Source: Rhododendron vialii (Eukaryota > Streptophyta > Magnoliopsida > Ericales > Ericaceae). From it: a DNA stretch of 64,000 nt. Shown here piece after piece: positions 23,679 to 32,892 of this stretch (position 1 is the first letter of the stretch; each line of letters starts with the position of its first letter). A program made the position numbers and the translations under genes. The notes beneath the pieces were generated by a model. It saw only the letters and a program-made list of their open reading frames with translations, searched no databases and was not told where the DNA came from. Location of the stretch: the NCBI RefSeq assembly GCF_030253575.1, contig NC_080568.1, forward strand, positions 29,694,001 through 29,758,000, in the 5' to 3' direction.

Positions 23679-24060
23679 TGGAAACTTTATATCCATATCA
23701 AAATTAATTGGCAATGAGTGGATAAGTCCCGAAGTGATCATACATTCTACTCCCAAGCATTGTGGGACTACATTTCCTTAACATCTCCTCACATGAAGTC
23801 GTGTTTGAGGTCTGTCACGTGTAGCCGTTTTTTGAGTCTATCATCGTACAGTCTTTTTGGTGATCTGTCATCGTGGGGTATAGATTGTGAATTTTTAAAA
23901 TGTAAGGTGGAATAGGCCCCGCTATAATGCTGTGAAAACTTTATATCCATCTCAAAATAATTGATCACAATCAGTGGAGAGATCTTAAATGTTATTAAGT
24001 GACCACTCATTTCACTCCCAAACACTGTGGGACTACATTTCCTTAACAATTCTCATTTCA
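23679..24060. repeat. Diverged direct repeat, two copies about 250 bases apart
   Basis: GTGGAAACTTTATATCCAT at 23679 recurs at 23932 (GTGAAAACTTTATATCCAT). Both copies close with TGTGGGACTACATTTCCTTA (near 23760 and 24027). Probably part of a repeated element, since the closing motif is common in plant spacers. Confidence 0.65.
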
Positions 24061-24499
24061 CCCTAAGTTCTGTACTCCCATTTTCCCTTCAACTGGGACT
24101 TACTTAGTCTTCGGAGTGCCTAGCGGTAGTTCCCAATCGGCGGCCAGCTAGGCACTAACATGGTCCCCTCTTTTGCAAGACTTTTAGACAGGGAGAAAGT
24201 GGCCCAGTCCAGATCCAAACACCAAAATTTCACGACCACCTCACAGTTAGTATCTTCCAACACATCGTTTCTGGACAATTAAGTCACAAGAACACTTAAG
24301 TAGAAATGGAAATTGATGGAAACGAAGATAATTGAAATCCCATTGAACCCCCAACAAATATCCCATTCATCCAAACATGTCGATAAATCCTTCCAAAAGA
24401 AATATCGATGACGCAATTTACAAGTTCTGTATTGAGCACCAGGTTTTTGCATTCTTTGTTTTTTTTTTTTTTCCCCTTTCACTTCAATTGGATTTTGTT

Positions 24500-24700
24500 T
24501 TGTGGGCAATGTCGTTTCTCACATGGGACCATGTATAGCACGACTAGACTTGCTCCAGTTGCTTGCTTTTTGCGGTCAGTCCATAGATTCCATACGGAGC
24601 TTTGCTTCGATTTTATTTGGGCTCCCGCAACTGAAATCGGCCCTCATGATTAGTTGAAATGCACGTAAACCGACTCAAATGTCTGAGTTATGGAAAAAAA
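24500..24700 (+). mobile_element. SINE-like 3' fragment
   Basis: Contains CCATACGGAGCTTTGCTTCG and ends GATTAGTTGAAATGCACGTA, CTGAGTTATGG and an A-run. The same order of motifs occurs at 50335-50465, and the same 3' end at 20760 and 52918, so these are dispersed members of one family. Confidence 0.5.
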
Positions 24701-26637
24701 ATCAACTCTACATATGTTCATACACTGGCCCTTCACAAACGTCAGATTTGCTTTCGCATGCTTTCTTTTTCGGTAAGACTAGTCGGTGTTGATTTCACCA
24801 AAAAATCAAAAGCATGTTTGCCTTTTGTTACGGGGCAAAATAGTATGGTCGATTGTGGTACTTAATTCGTTTGTTTATTTGGCTATATTCTTCCCAAATC
24901 TTTAGTTTTTTTTTTGGAGATCTTATTTATTTTGCTAGTTCATCGTGACGGGAAAAACCGTCAAACCAATTAACTCGATTATTTTGGAGGGTTCGGGTGC
25001 ATGGAGGGTATAGAAAAATCAATTTGATCTTGATCTGATAGTTTATGATCACATGATTTCCCGATGTGTATAAAAATTTATCGAAAGAAAATGCTAATTG
25101 TGAAAGTAGACCATTCATATTCTCTGTAACCTAACGTGATGACGTGACGTGGAGTACTAAGTTATTTCGTGGAAGCATAGTTTGATGTTCGACACATATA
25201 AACGCCATACATTTTAGATTGAAAAAAAATCTCGTGCACTCAAAACCCAATTTTTTTAACATGATAACTATTCGCGGACCTCTTTAAGATAATACTAATA
25301 GGCAATATAATCATCGATTTATTTAAATAGATGTCACCTTCCATCAAATACCAGTAGATGTCATTAAATAGATGTCGCTTTTCTTTTTTGAGGAAAAGTA
25401 AAAAAATGCATTTATAAATAGAGATGTCACCTTTCATCTTATCAATAAAAAATCTGAAAAAATGTGTGGTGGCCAGTGGCAATAGTGTTCGCCAAAGACT
25501 TGCGATAGTACTATTTGGTTGACTTGACCTGCCGAAACACGCTAAACGGGGTTGACCCGAAGTCTTCCGTGGACCCACAAACAATATAACAATTAAAACA
25601 AATGACTTTCGGGAGAGAGATATTCATTCTTTTTTTTGATGTTTACGCTCTTTTTATTTTTTATTTTTTAGTGTTGAAAGTGTTTTTTATTTTCGTTAAA
25701 AGACAAAAATGAAATGAGTGTTTACAAAAAAAAGAGTGTGAAAATTATTTCCCATCACTTTATAGAATCATAGATATGAAAAAAGTTAGGGCCGGTTTGG
25801 GAGAAGGAAGAGGACGAGAGAAAGCAAGCATGGTGTTTGGTAGGAGGTTAGGATTAGTTTATCCAGGTTGAGAAAGACCAAATTAGCCCTCAGATATCTT
25901 CTCATTTTCGATGCAATGATTCAATGAGAACAATCATATAATTTCTCAAATTATCCACTCTTATCCCTCATAGTAATTATACTATTCAAACCAAGTAGTA
26001 TAACCTGATACACTCCCTAAATAGTTTAGTCGAAGTACGCAAAAGCCGATCTGAACACCTAAATTATAAAAAAATAAAAAAAAAAAAACAACCTTATTCC
26101 CCCTAATAACAAATCCATATCTTATCCACTATTCTTTATCGGCCTGCAAAACGAGCCATTACAGTAATCAACACTCAAAAACTTTTCAGAAGCTTCTAAA
26201 ATTCCAAACACTGTTATGCAGGTTCCAAGAATCTGGGCATCTGGAACTGCTGTGTTTGCCCTTATGTGAAATTTACAACTCAAACATAGATAAGGCCTTT
26301 ATTTATTTCCCATTTTCTAGCACTGTCGCGTATATACTTACAAAATGAGATTCCTCTCTCTTTCCAATTTCTGGGAAAAAAATTTACTATCTCAGACTAG
26401 AGGAATTGATGTTTTAGTAAACTATTAGTTCTACGGTCCACATTTTTGTACTACCTAAACTGGGCAAAAAATGAAAAGGATAAAAAATTGACCAAAAATA
26501 AAAAAATGTCTAAGGCAGAATAATATTAAAATCTTGACCCAGAACGTGGAAAAGAAAATTTGGCTCCAAACGGTCCCACCTGGAGTACAGTTTGGTCCGC
26601 AGCCCCACGTTCCACAGCCAGTCAGCCAGTCCCAGTT

Positions 26638-26644
26638 TATATAA
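26638..26644 (+). promoter_or_regulatory. TATA box of SOBIR1
   Basis: TATATAA, 56 bases before the ATG at 26700. With transcription starting about 30 bases after a plant TATA box, the 5' untranslated leader would be only about 25-30 bases long. Confidence 0.6.
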
Positions 26645-26699
26645 CTGACCACCAACCATTTTTTCAATTCCCACCACCAAGCACCACCACTCCCCGCCA

Positions 26700-28625
26700 A
26701 TGGCCGGAAAAACCCACCTCTCTCTCCTCTCCCTCTTCTCGCTCCTCCTCCTCCTCCTCCTCCACGCTCACGCCAAACTCAACCTCGACCGTTCGGATCA
26801 TGACGCTCTCTCGGTCATTCGAAAAGACTTGGGTTTCGACGGCCAGCATGGGGATACTCCAAGTCCATGTCACTCCGCCGGAGTGTTCTGTGAGTGGAGG
26901 ATCTCAAACGATTCTTACTCGCTCCGAGTCACCCGAATCGTCTTGAACTCTCATCGCCTCACCGGGTTTCTCTCTCCGGGGGTAGGACGGCTGTCGGAGC
27001 TCAAAGAGCTTTCCCTCCCAAACAACCACCTCCTTGACCAAGTCCCACACCAAATTGTTGACTGCAAGAAGCTGGAAATCCTCAACCTCCAAAACAACCA
27101 GTTTTCCGGTGAAGTCCCGGCGGAGGTATCATCTCTGGTTCGTCTCCGAATCCTCGACCTCTCTTTTAACAAGTTCTCCGGGAACCTGAATTTCTTGAAG
27201 TATTTTCCCAACCTGGAAAAACTTTCCCTCGAAAACAACATGTTTTCTGGGAAAGTACCGTCATCGGTGCGATCTTTTCGCAATCTTAGGTTCTTTAATG
27301 TTTCCGGAAACAGTTTTCTCGAAGGTCAAATCCTAGAAATAAATAAGGTTGAGTATTCCTCAGCCGAACTGATGGAACAAAACCCAATTCCGAAGCGCTA
27401 TGTATTCGCCGAGAATTCCAATCTTCCCATAGCCGCGAACCCTTCGCCTAGTCCGGAAGAGGGCAGTCATCAAACAGCTGCTGAAGCACCTGGGCCATCA
27501 ACATCAACACCAACACCAACACATCCACACAAGAAAAAGAAGAAGAAAACGGCGACAATGATTCTAGGATTCACTGCCGGCGCTATAGCGGGAGGTGTTT
27601 CCGGGGTGTTGTTTTCGGTGTTTTTCAAACTGATGATGATTTGGGTTCGCGGCGGAGGGAAGGGAAATGGTCCTGCGATCTTCAGTCCGATAATCAAAAA
27701 AGCAGAGTACTTGGATTTCTTGGAGAAAGAAGACGGACTGGCGTCACTCGAACTCATCGGAAGGGGAGGTTGCGGAGAAGTATACAAGGCGGAGCTACCA
27801 GGAAGCAACGGGAGAATGATAGCCATAAAGAAGATAATTCAACCGCCCAAGGATGCGGCAGAGTTGACGGAAGAAGATAGTAAGCTTCTAAACAAGAAGA
27901 TGCGCCAAATCCGGTCAGAGATTCAGACCGTGGGCCAGATTCGGCACCGGAACCTTCTTTCTCTCTTGGCCCACGTGCCACGCCCCGACTGTCACTACCT
28001 CGTGTACGAGTTCATGAAGAACGGAAGTTTACAGGATATTCTGAATCAGGTTTCGCAAGGGACCAGAGAGTTGGATTGGTTAGCACGGCACAAGATCGCG
28101 CTGGGAGTGGCAGCTGGGCTCGAGTACCTCCACATGAACCATAGTCCGCGCATAATCCACAGAGATCTCAAACCGGCGAATGTCCTTCTCGACGATGACA
28201 TGGAAGCTCGGATTGCTGATTTCGGGCTTGCAAAGGCAGTCCCGGATCATGATACGCACGTGACAACTTCCAATGTTGCGGGAACTTTGGGGTACATTGC
28301 TCCGGAGTACCACCAGACAATGAAGTTCACAGACAAGTGTGATATATACAGCTTTGGGGTGTTGCTGGGTGTTTTGGTGATCGGAAGGCTACCATCTGAT
28401 AACTTCTTTCAAAACACAGACGAAATGAGTTTGGTGAAGTGGATGAGAAATATCATGACTTCTGAGGATCCGAATAGAGCAATTGATCCGAAGCTGATAG
28501 GAAATGGACACGAGGAAAAGATGCTCCTAGTGCTAAAGATTGCTTGCTTTTGCACTCTTGACGATCCAAAACAGAGGCCTAATAGCAAGGATGTGAGGTG
28601 CATGTTAGCACAGATCACGCACTAA
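26700..28625 (+). CDS. SOBIR1: SOBIR1/EVERSHED LRR receptor-like kinase
   Basis: Plasma-membrane co-receptor kinase that pairs constitutively with LRR receptor-like proteins and starts immune signalling, with BAK1 as further partner. Single exon, 641 residues, the same length as Arabidopsis SOBIR1. Residues 1-25 are a Leu-rich signal peptide. A Cys-flanked N-cap and about five LRRs (to residue ~215) follow, then a Ser/Pro/Thr linker, HPHKKKKKKT, and a membrane span from ~285 whose GFTAGAIAGGVSG holds the family's GxxxGxxxG dimerisation pattern. Kinase: glycine loop GRGGCGEVYKAE from residue 354, catalytic Lys377, HRD 487-489, DFGLAK, GTLGYIAPEY, C-terminus QRPNSKDVRCMLAQITH. Lys377 and Asp489 have the same numbers as the known catalytic residues of the Arabidopsis protein. 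The kinase looks active. It is the parent of the two SOBIR1-like kinase copies at 35.7 and 43.5 kb. Confidence 0.96.
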   Translation: MAGKTHLSLLSLFSLLLLLLLHAHAKLNLDRSDHDALSVIRKDLGFDGQHGDTPSPCHSAGVFCEWRISNDSYSLRVTRIVLNSHRLTGFLSPGVGRLSELKELSLPNNHLLDQVPHQIVDCKKLEILNLQNNQFSGEVPAEVSSLVRLRILDLSFNKFSGNLNFLKYFPNLEKLSLENNMFSGKVPSSVRSFRNLRFFNVSGNSFLEGQILEINKVEYSSAELMEQNPIPKRYVFAENSNLPIAANPSPSPEEGSHQTAAEAPGPSTSTPTPTHPHKKKKKKTATMILGFTAGAIAGGVSGVLFSVFFKLMMIWVRGGGKGNGPAIFSPIIKKAEYLDFLEKEDGLASLELIGRGGCGEVYKAELPGSNGRMIAIKKIIQPPKDAAELTEEDSKLLNKKMRQIRSEIQTVGQIRHRNLLSLLAHVPRPDCHYLVYEFMKNGSLQDILNQVSQGTRELDWLARHKIALGVAAGLEYLHMNHSPRIIHRDLKPANVLLDDDMEARIADFGLAKAVPDHDTHVTTSNVAGTLGYIAPEYHQTMKFTDKCDIYSFGVLLGVLVIGRLPSDNFFQNTDEMSLVKWMRNIMTSEDPNRAIDPKLIGNGHEEKMLLVLKIACFCTLDDPKQRPNSKDVRCMLAQITH

Positions 28626-29854
28626 GCGTGCCGCCAACATATCACATGTGAATCTATTAAAGAATAATGATGCACGCGATGAATGAGAACTGTTCGAGAA
28701 GAACAGTTTCTCCACTAAGAAACTCTAGCATAGGGTGGCGACCCATACGTAGTTGTAGTAGAAGTTTGTGTCAGTTAAACGCTTGTATCGTTTTGTTATT
28801 CGAATGTAGTTTGGCTCTATTTTCTTCGTGTCGTCTCCTATTGAATCTAAGTGTATACAGCAAGATTTCAGTCAAGTACTACATCTATTCATCAAGCTAT
28901 TTTCGTCACATAATATGCATCCAATTTGCTCGGTGGAAATTACTGACATGATTGTCTCCTATTATGAATATGTTTATTTCATATCATCCTAGGGTTTGAT
29001 GTAAAACACTATCTTCTTCTCAAGAGCACAATGCGTCAGAAGATACTTATCGATAATACATTTATATAGCGACAATAGCTATTATAGCCATCTTAATAAT
29101 GGGGGCACTTCTGATGGGAATGAGGGGAAGTAGTGGAAAAACTTGTTGACCCAAGAGGCATAAAGGAGAGGAAGAATTGGTCTAAAACAACAATTCATGA
29201 TCGATAACCAAAATGATTAGCACTAGCTTCCGGTGGCTAATAAGTAGGCCTTTGATTTTCTACTAAACTAAGTCCCAAGTGAGGAAAATTACCACACTTT
29301 CCATTATCACTATGTCTATCATGAAACCAAGATTCTAGATGAGAAATACAAAGGTTTTCAGGTTGGCCTGGTGAATAGATTAACTGGCACCTCAACAGTA
29401 GGACATAATTCGCTTTATTAGCAAAGGTCTTGGAGGCATCATTCATGACAAATCATGATGTATGCTAGCAGCCTAATACAGCTACGGGAGGTTTAGTGGT
29501 CTATATGAAATATCGAAGCCTAGCACAGAGTTTGTCGAGATTGCAAGAGAACAAATCAACAGCCCATAATAGTGGAATAGCAATGAGAAATCAGAGTCTG
29601 GTTTAAAAGAATTTTCATGGTTATTGTATGTCTCTTTGATTTCCACGACACATTATGCTGCCTTCCCATTTGAAAACACAGTAAGTCGGTAACTACATTA
29701 AAAGGAAGCTTCAAACATGAATCATTATTTAAGAGCCAAAAAAAAAAAAAAAGGAAGCTTCAAACATGAATCATCATTTAAGAGCCAAAAGAAGGAAGAC
29801 GAGTAAGAGATTACAGAGCATAGGAGCTGAAGGATTTTTAAATGGGCAGGCATA

Positions 29855-31386
29855 TCAGAAGTATTACTCAGGGGTCTCAAGAGATGCTTTGTCCCTTTTG
29901 TTCTTTGGAGCTGGAAACACCGGATCATTGGTTGCTACATTGTCATTTTTCATGGGAAGTTTGGTCTCTGATTCTGAGGTGGGTGCACCATAGTTGAAGG
30001 ATATGGCAGTTTGGTGGATGGATAACAAGTTCGGAATTTTGGAAAAACACTGTTGGGAAGCTAGTTTTTTCGCAACAACACGGACCATTTGGCTGACTAG
30101 GAATGATTACATTTTCAACATTGCAACTACTGAGATTTACAAAGTGGTAGATTTGATCTAGACAAGAGTGGCTATAAATCTATTCGGTGGAGGAGTTTAA
30201 GCTATTTCCTGATGGGATTCGAAAGGTAAAACTGTGAGATTGTACTGGAAGCTTGTAACTTTCTTTTTCCTTGATTGAGCTGTCTGTTGCTGGTCATTTG
30301 AGTCTGTAAGTCTGGTGGGTTGGTGTGTGGGTATTTGGTCTGTCTTTGGATCGCTGCTTGTTTGCTGATATACCTAACAGTCAAGTCTTTGGTATATTTC
30401 TGCCATGACTAAAGACGGCTCTGTCTTGTAACCACAAAAAAGAAGATGGCTCTGTCTGGTTCTCCTCTGCTATGATCATGTTGGGATACACCCAAGTGGC
30501 ATGGGTGTGTGTTGTAGGGGATAAAACCCCTTGGTCCCCTTTCCCTTGTATTGACTGCCTTTGGCAGTGAGTGTGTGTGTGCTGAGACAGAGAGGGTGAG
30601 GGAGAGTTGAGCGGTGAGGGCTCCTCCTTCGGGAGGAGTGGTGCTCCTCGGAGACGCCAGGAGAGACTGTCGGAGAGCACCGGAGTGAGGGAGAGAGAGA
30701 GGAGTGGGGAAGCCGGATTGTGGCTATCCCGGTGAGGTTTTTCATACTTGTATATGTGATTTATACATAGTGGAGTTTGCCTCGGATATCTCTCGTTTGT
30801 GCTTGGTTTATTTTCGTGCTTGTGCTTGGAGGTGTGAATCGGGGTCGGGGTCTCGACCCAACAGATCATTCATACTGGAATTGCCTTGCTTCTGCTGATT
30901 CTATTTGTCATGGATTTGGTCTGGTCATGGTATCTTACCTCCCATGCCCCTAGCTCTGCTTTTTGGAGTTGCATCTTACATACATGAGGATTTGGAGATT
31001 AATATTATGGCTCCAAATGGGTGATTTCTGCTGTTGCTGATGCTGCCTTGTGTATACTCTTTTGCGTTGACGCCATACTAATGCTGATGATGTAAATGCT
31101 CTCAACTGGAAACGTGCTCAACCTCTGATTCTCTCTGTTACTAGTTGCTATTGGTTTTGGATCTTGCTGATTCTTTGGACTCTTGATGCTGTTACTGGAT
31201 GGGAGTTGTTCATAAGAGACAATGGAAGTGTCCATTCATCTCCTTGGGCTTTTATTCAATCTTTGGTTGGATTTTTTTTTTTTCTGGCCTTCTCTATGGT
31301 CCAAGTCTTCTTTGTATCTAGGGTTGGTCGCCTCGATATACCCTTTGTCGAGTTCTAATAAAATCTTTTGCCAATAAAAAAAAAAA
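29855..31386 (+). mobile_element. L1-type LINE 3' remnant (zf-RVT end and tail), copy in X1
   Basis: Near 29890-29990 one frame reads CPFCSLELETPDHWLLHCHF, then WEVW, the zinc-binding zf-RVT pattern (Cys-x2-Cys ... His-x3-Cys) found at the C-terminus of plant L1 reverse transcriptases. A second piece of the same protein type (TIWLTRNDYIFN) follows near 30090. The element ends TCTAATAAAATCTTTTGCCA and an A-tail at 31374-31386. The 5' part is missing, the frames are broken, and a solo LTR sits inside. Confidence 0.75.
30479..30863. mobile_element. Solo LTR inserted in the LINE (X1 copy)
   Basis: 385 bases bounded by TGTTGGG and CCCAACA, with a perfect 5-bp target duplication GATCA (30474-30478, 30864-30868). 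No internal region remains, so it is a solo LTR; short LTR length suggests Copia but family is not certain. The same insertion occurs at 38609-38995, so it predates the tandem duplication. Confidence 0.9.
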
Positions 31387-31984
31387 CCAAAATTTACCAA
31401 CTTAGTACACATATTGTGTACCTAACCCACAGAGGACGACCGAAAACTCTTTTTTAGAGAGCTCCTCCTTCTCTCTTCTTTCTCTCTACAACTTCAGCAC
31501 CTAGGGTTTCTCTTGGGAGGAGGCGGCGCCTGTTGGAAAAATGACTTTTGTACACAACAATTTTTGGGTGACTTTGAGCCAAAAATTAAGTGGGACCTGG
31601 ACACCTTGAGAGGTGGGTCCAAGTGGATTTATAATCTATTATGTTAGGGTATTAATCCACAAAAGAAATGAACAAATCCACTGCGGATTGAATGAGAAAT
31701 TGTCAATCAAAGTTGGACATTTTCAATGTGAAGTTGTGATAGAAGTTGTCTATCCCACATTGCTTGGAATAGTGATGTTTGATGAGAATATAATTCCCTA
31801 GCTTTGGGGTATCCAAATTTTTCGAAAGAGAGCGTGCACTCTCTATGGGCCTCGACCCATTTACCACACGGGCTTAACTGGGCTCAGGACAGCGGGGCTG
31901 TGGGCTGGGCCTGGCCTTGGACCTCCTATTTTTTTTGGGGAAAATTTGAACTTGGGCTTACTTGGACTTGGGCCTTAGTAATTT

Positions 31985-32173
31985 TGAGTTTTCAGGTATT
32001 GTGGTTATTCTGTGGCTTAGGTTGCTGCCCAGAATGCAGTGTGGGATGCCTTCTTGGCTTCTTTCTCCCCCTTTGGTTGTATCTCCCTTTGTGGGGATGC
32101 TTGCCTTCATGTTGTACTGTTTCCTATAGCTGTCAATGGATCTATCCTACCGTTTTGACCAAAATAAAAAAAA
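31985..32173 (+). mobile_element. Second LINE 3' tail (X1 copy)
   Basis: Reads like an L1-type 3' end: TTGGTTGTATCTCCCTTTGT, CTTGCCTTCATGTTGTACTG, TAGCTGTCAATGGATCTATC, CTACCGTTTTGACCAAAAT and an A-tail. After the tail, fragments of CTATAGCTGTCAATGGATCT reappear at 32228 and, shortened, at 32285. The 32228 piece is absent from the X2 copy. Confidence 0.65.
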
Positions 32174-32299
32174 CCTTAGATGTTCTTTTTTGTTTTGTTC
32201 ATGCTAGAAGGTTTAAAAACTAAACCTATAGCTGTCAATGGATCTATCCTACCGTTTTGTTCTCTTTTGTTTTGTACTGTTTCCTATAGCTGTCAGTGT

Positions 32300-32552
32300 G
32301 ACTTTTGATGTGGTTAGTGCTCTCAACGAGTTTTAAAAGCTAAACTGTTACTGAAATGAACCCGGGAAGAGCCCACGGCACAAAAATCAATTTATTGGCA
32401 CGAGTTAACAAATTCAAAAGGGAAATATCTTATACTTCAAAAACCATATCAATTGATACCCAATAACATGACTTTTTGATGTGGTTAGTGCTCTCAACGA
32501 GTTTTAAAAACTAAACTGTTACCGAAATGAATTCAGGAAGAGCCCATGGATG
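32300..32552 (+). repeat. Direct repeat upstream of the malectin-like receptor gene
   Basis: GATGTGGTTAGTGCTCTCAA at 32308 and again near 32478 open two blocks of about 80 bases that end GGAAGAGCCCA. The pair is conserved in the second unit (40376-40622). It lies 340-600 bases before the receptor's ATG, so it may be part of the promoter. Confidence 0.7.
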
Positions 32553-32892
32553 GACAATGGAGGATCCCATTCCATCAAGAAAATTTTTTTTTTTTGAAAG
32601 AAAAAAACAGCGACGAGATACTTCAACGAAATGTCTTGTACAGTACAAAACAAGGAACAAGAGGTCTGGCTTGGGTGCCTTTTAAATCATGTTCCACGAA
32701 ATGTCTGGAGCAGAACTGATGTCCTTGACTTAGTGATTTGACTGACCAAGTCTTCGTCTTCCTTACCCCCCCTCGAAATAGTTCAACTTTTTTCATCAGC
32801 AATCTCCTCCTCTCTCCTTCACTGTGATCATTCCCAAACTCTCTCAACAGTTCCAGTTCACATCACACGCACAAACACAAAAAAAAAAACAA

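Larger units (their letters stand above)
21315..26699. other. Transposon-rich spacer between HVA22 and SOBIR1
   Basis: 5.4 kb without a supported gene. Left part: HVA22 promoter and leader. About 21900-23140: LTR-type fossil. 23679-24060: diverged direct repeat. 24500-24700: SINE-like 3' end. 24700-26600: AT-rich DNA with several homopolymer runs. 26638-26644: TATA box of SOBIR1. Open frames here are short and lack known domains. Confidence 0.6.
28626..32892. repeat. Spacer X1, first copy of the ~4.2 kb tandem spacer
   Basis: Follows the SOBIR1 stop and is nearly identical by eye to 36759-40958, including the same LINE remnants, solo LTR and upstream region of the receptor gene. The first 1.2 kb also matches 44457-46973 at lower identity. 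It contains no supported protein gene. The right end (about 32300-32892) serves as promoter and leader of the malectin-like receptor gene. Confidence 0.9.

Noticed and set aside
24408-24653. 81-codon frame MTQFTSSVLS..
   Set aside because: Covers a T-run and a SINE-like 3' end; no protein family resemblance.
29237-29446. 69-codon minus-strand frame conserved in X1 and X2
   Set aside because: X1 and X2 are recent duplicates, so conservation carries no weight; no domain is recognisable and the X3 copy does not support it.
30381-30869. 162-codon minus-strand frame rich in His/Thr/Pro
   Set aside because: Lies inside the solo LTR and LINE tail; composition follows GTGT and GAGA repeats.
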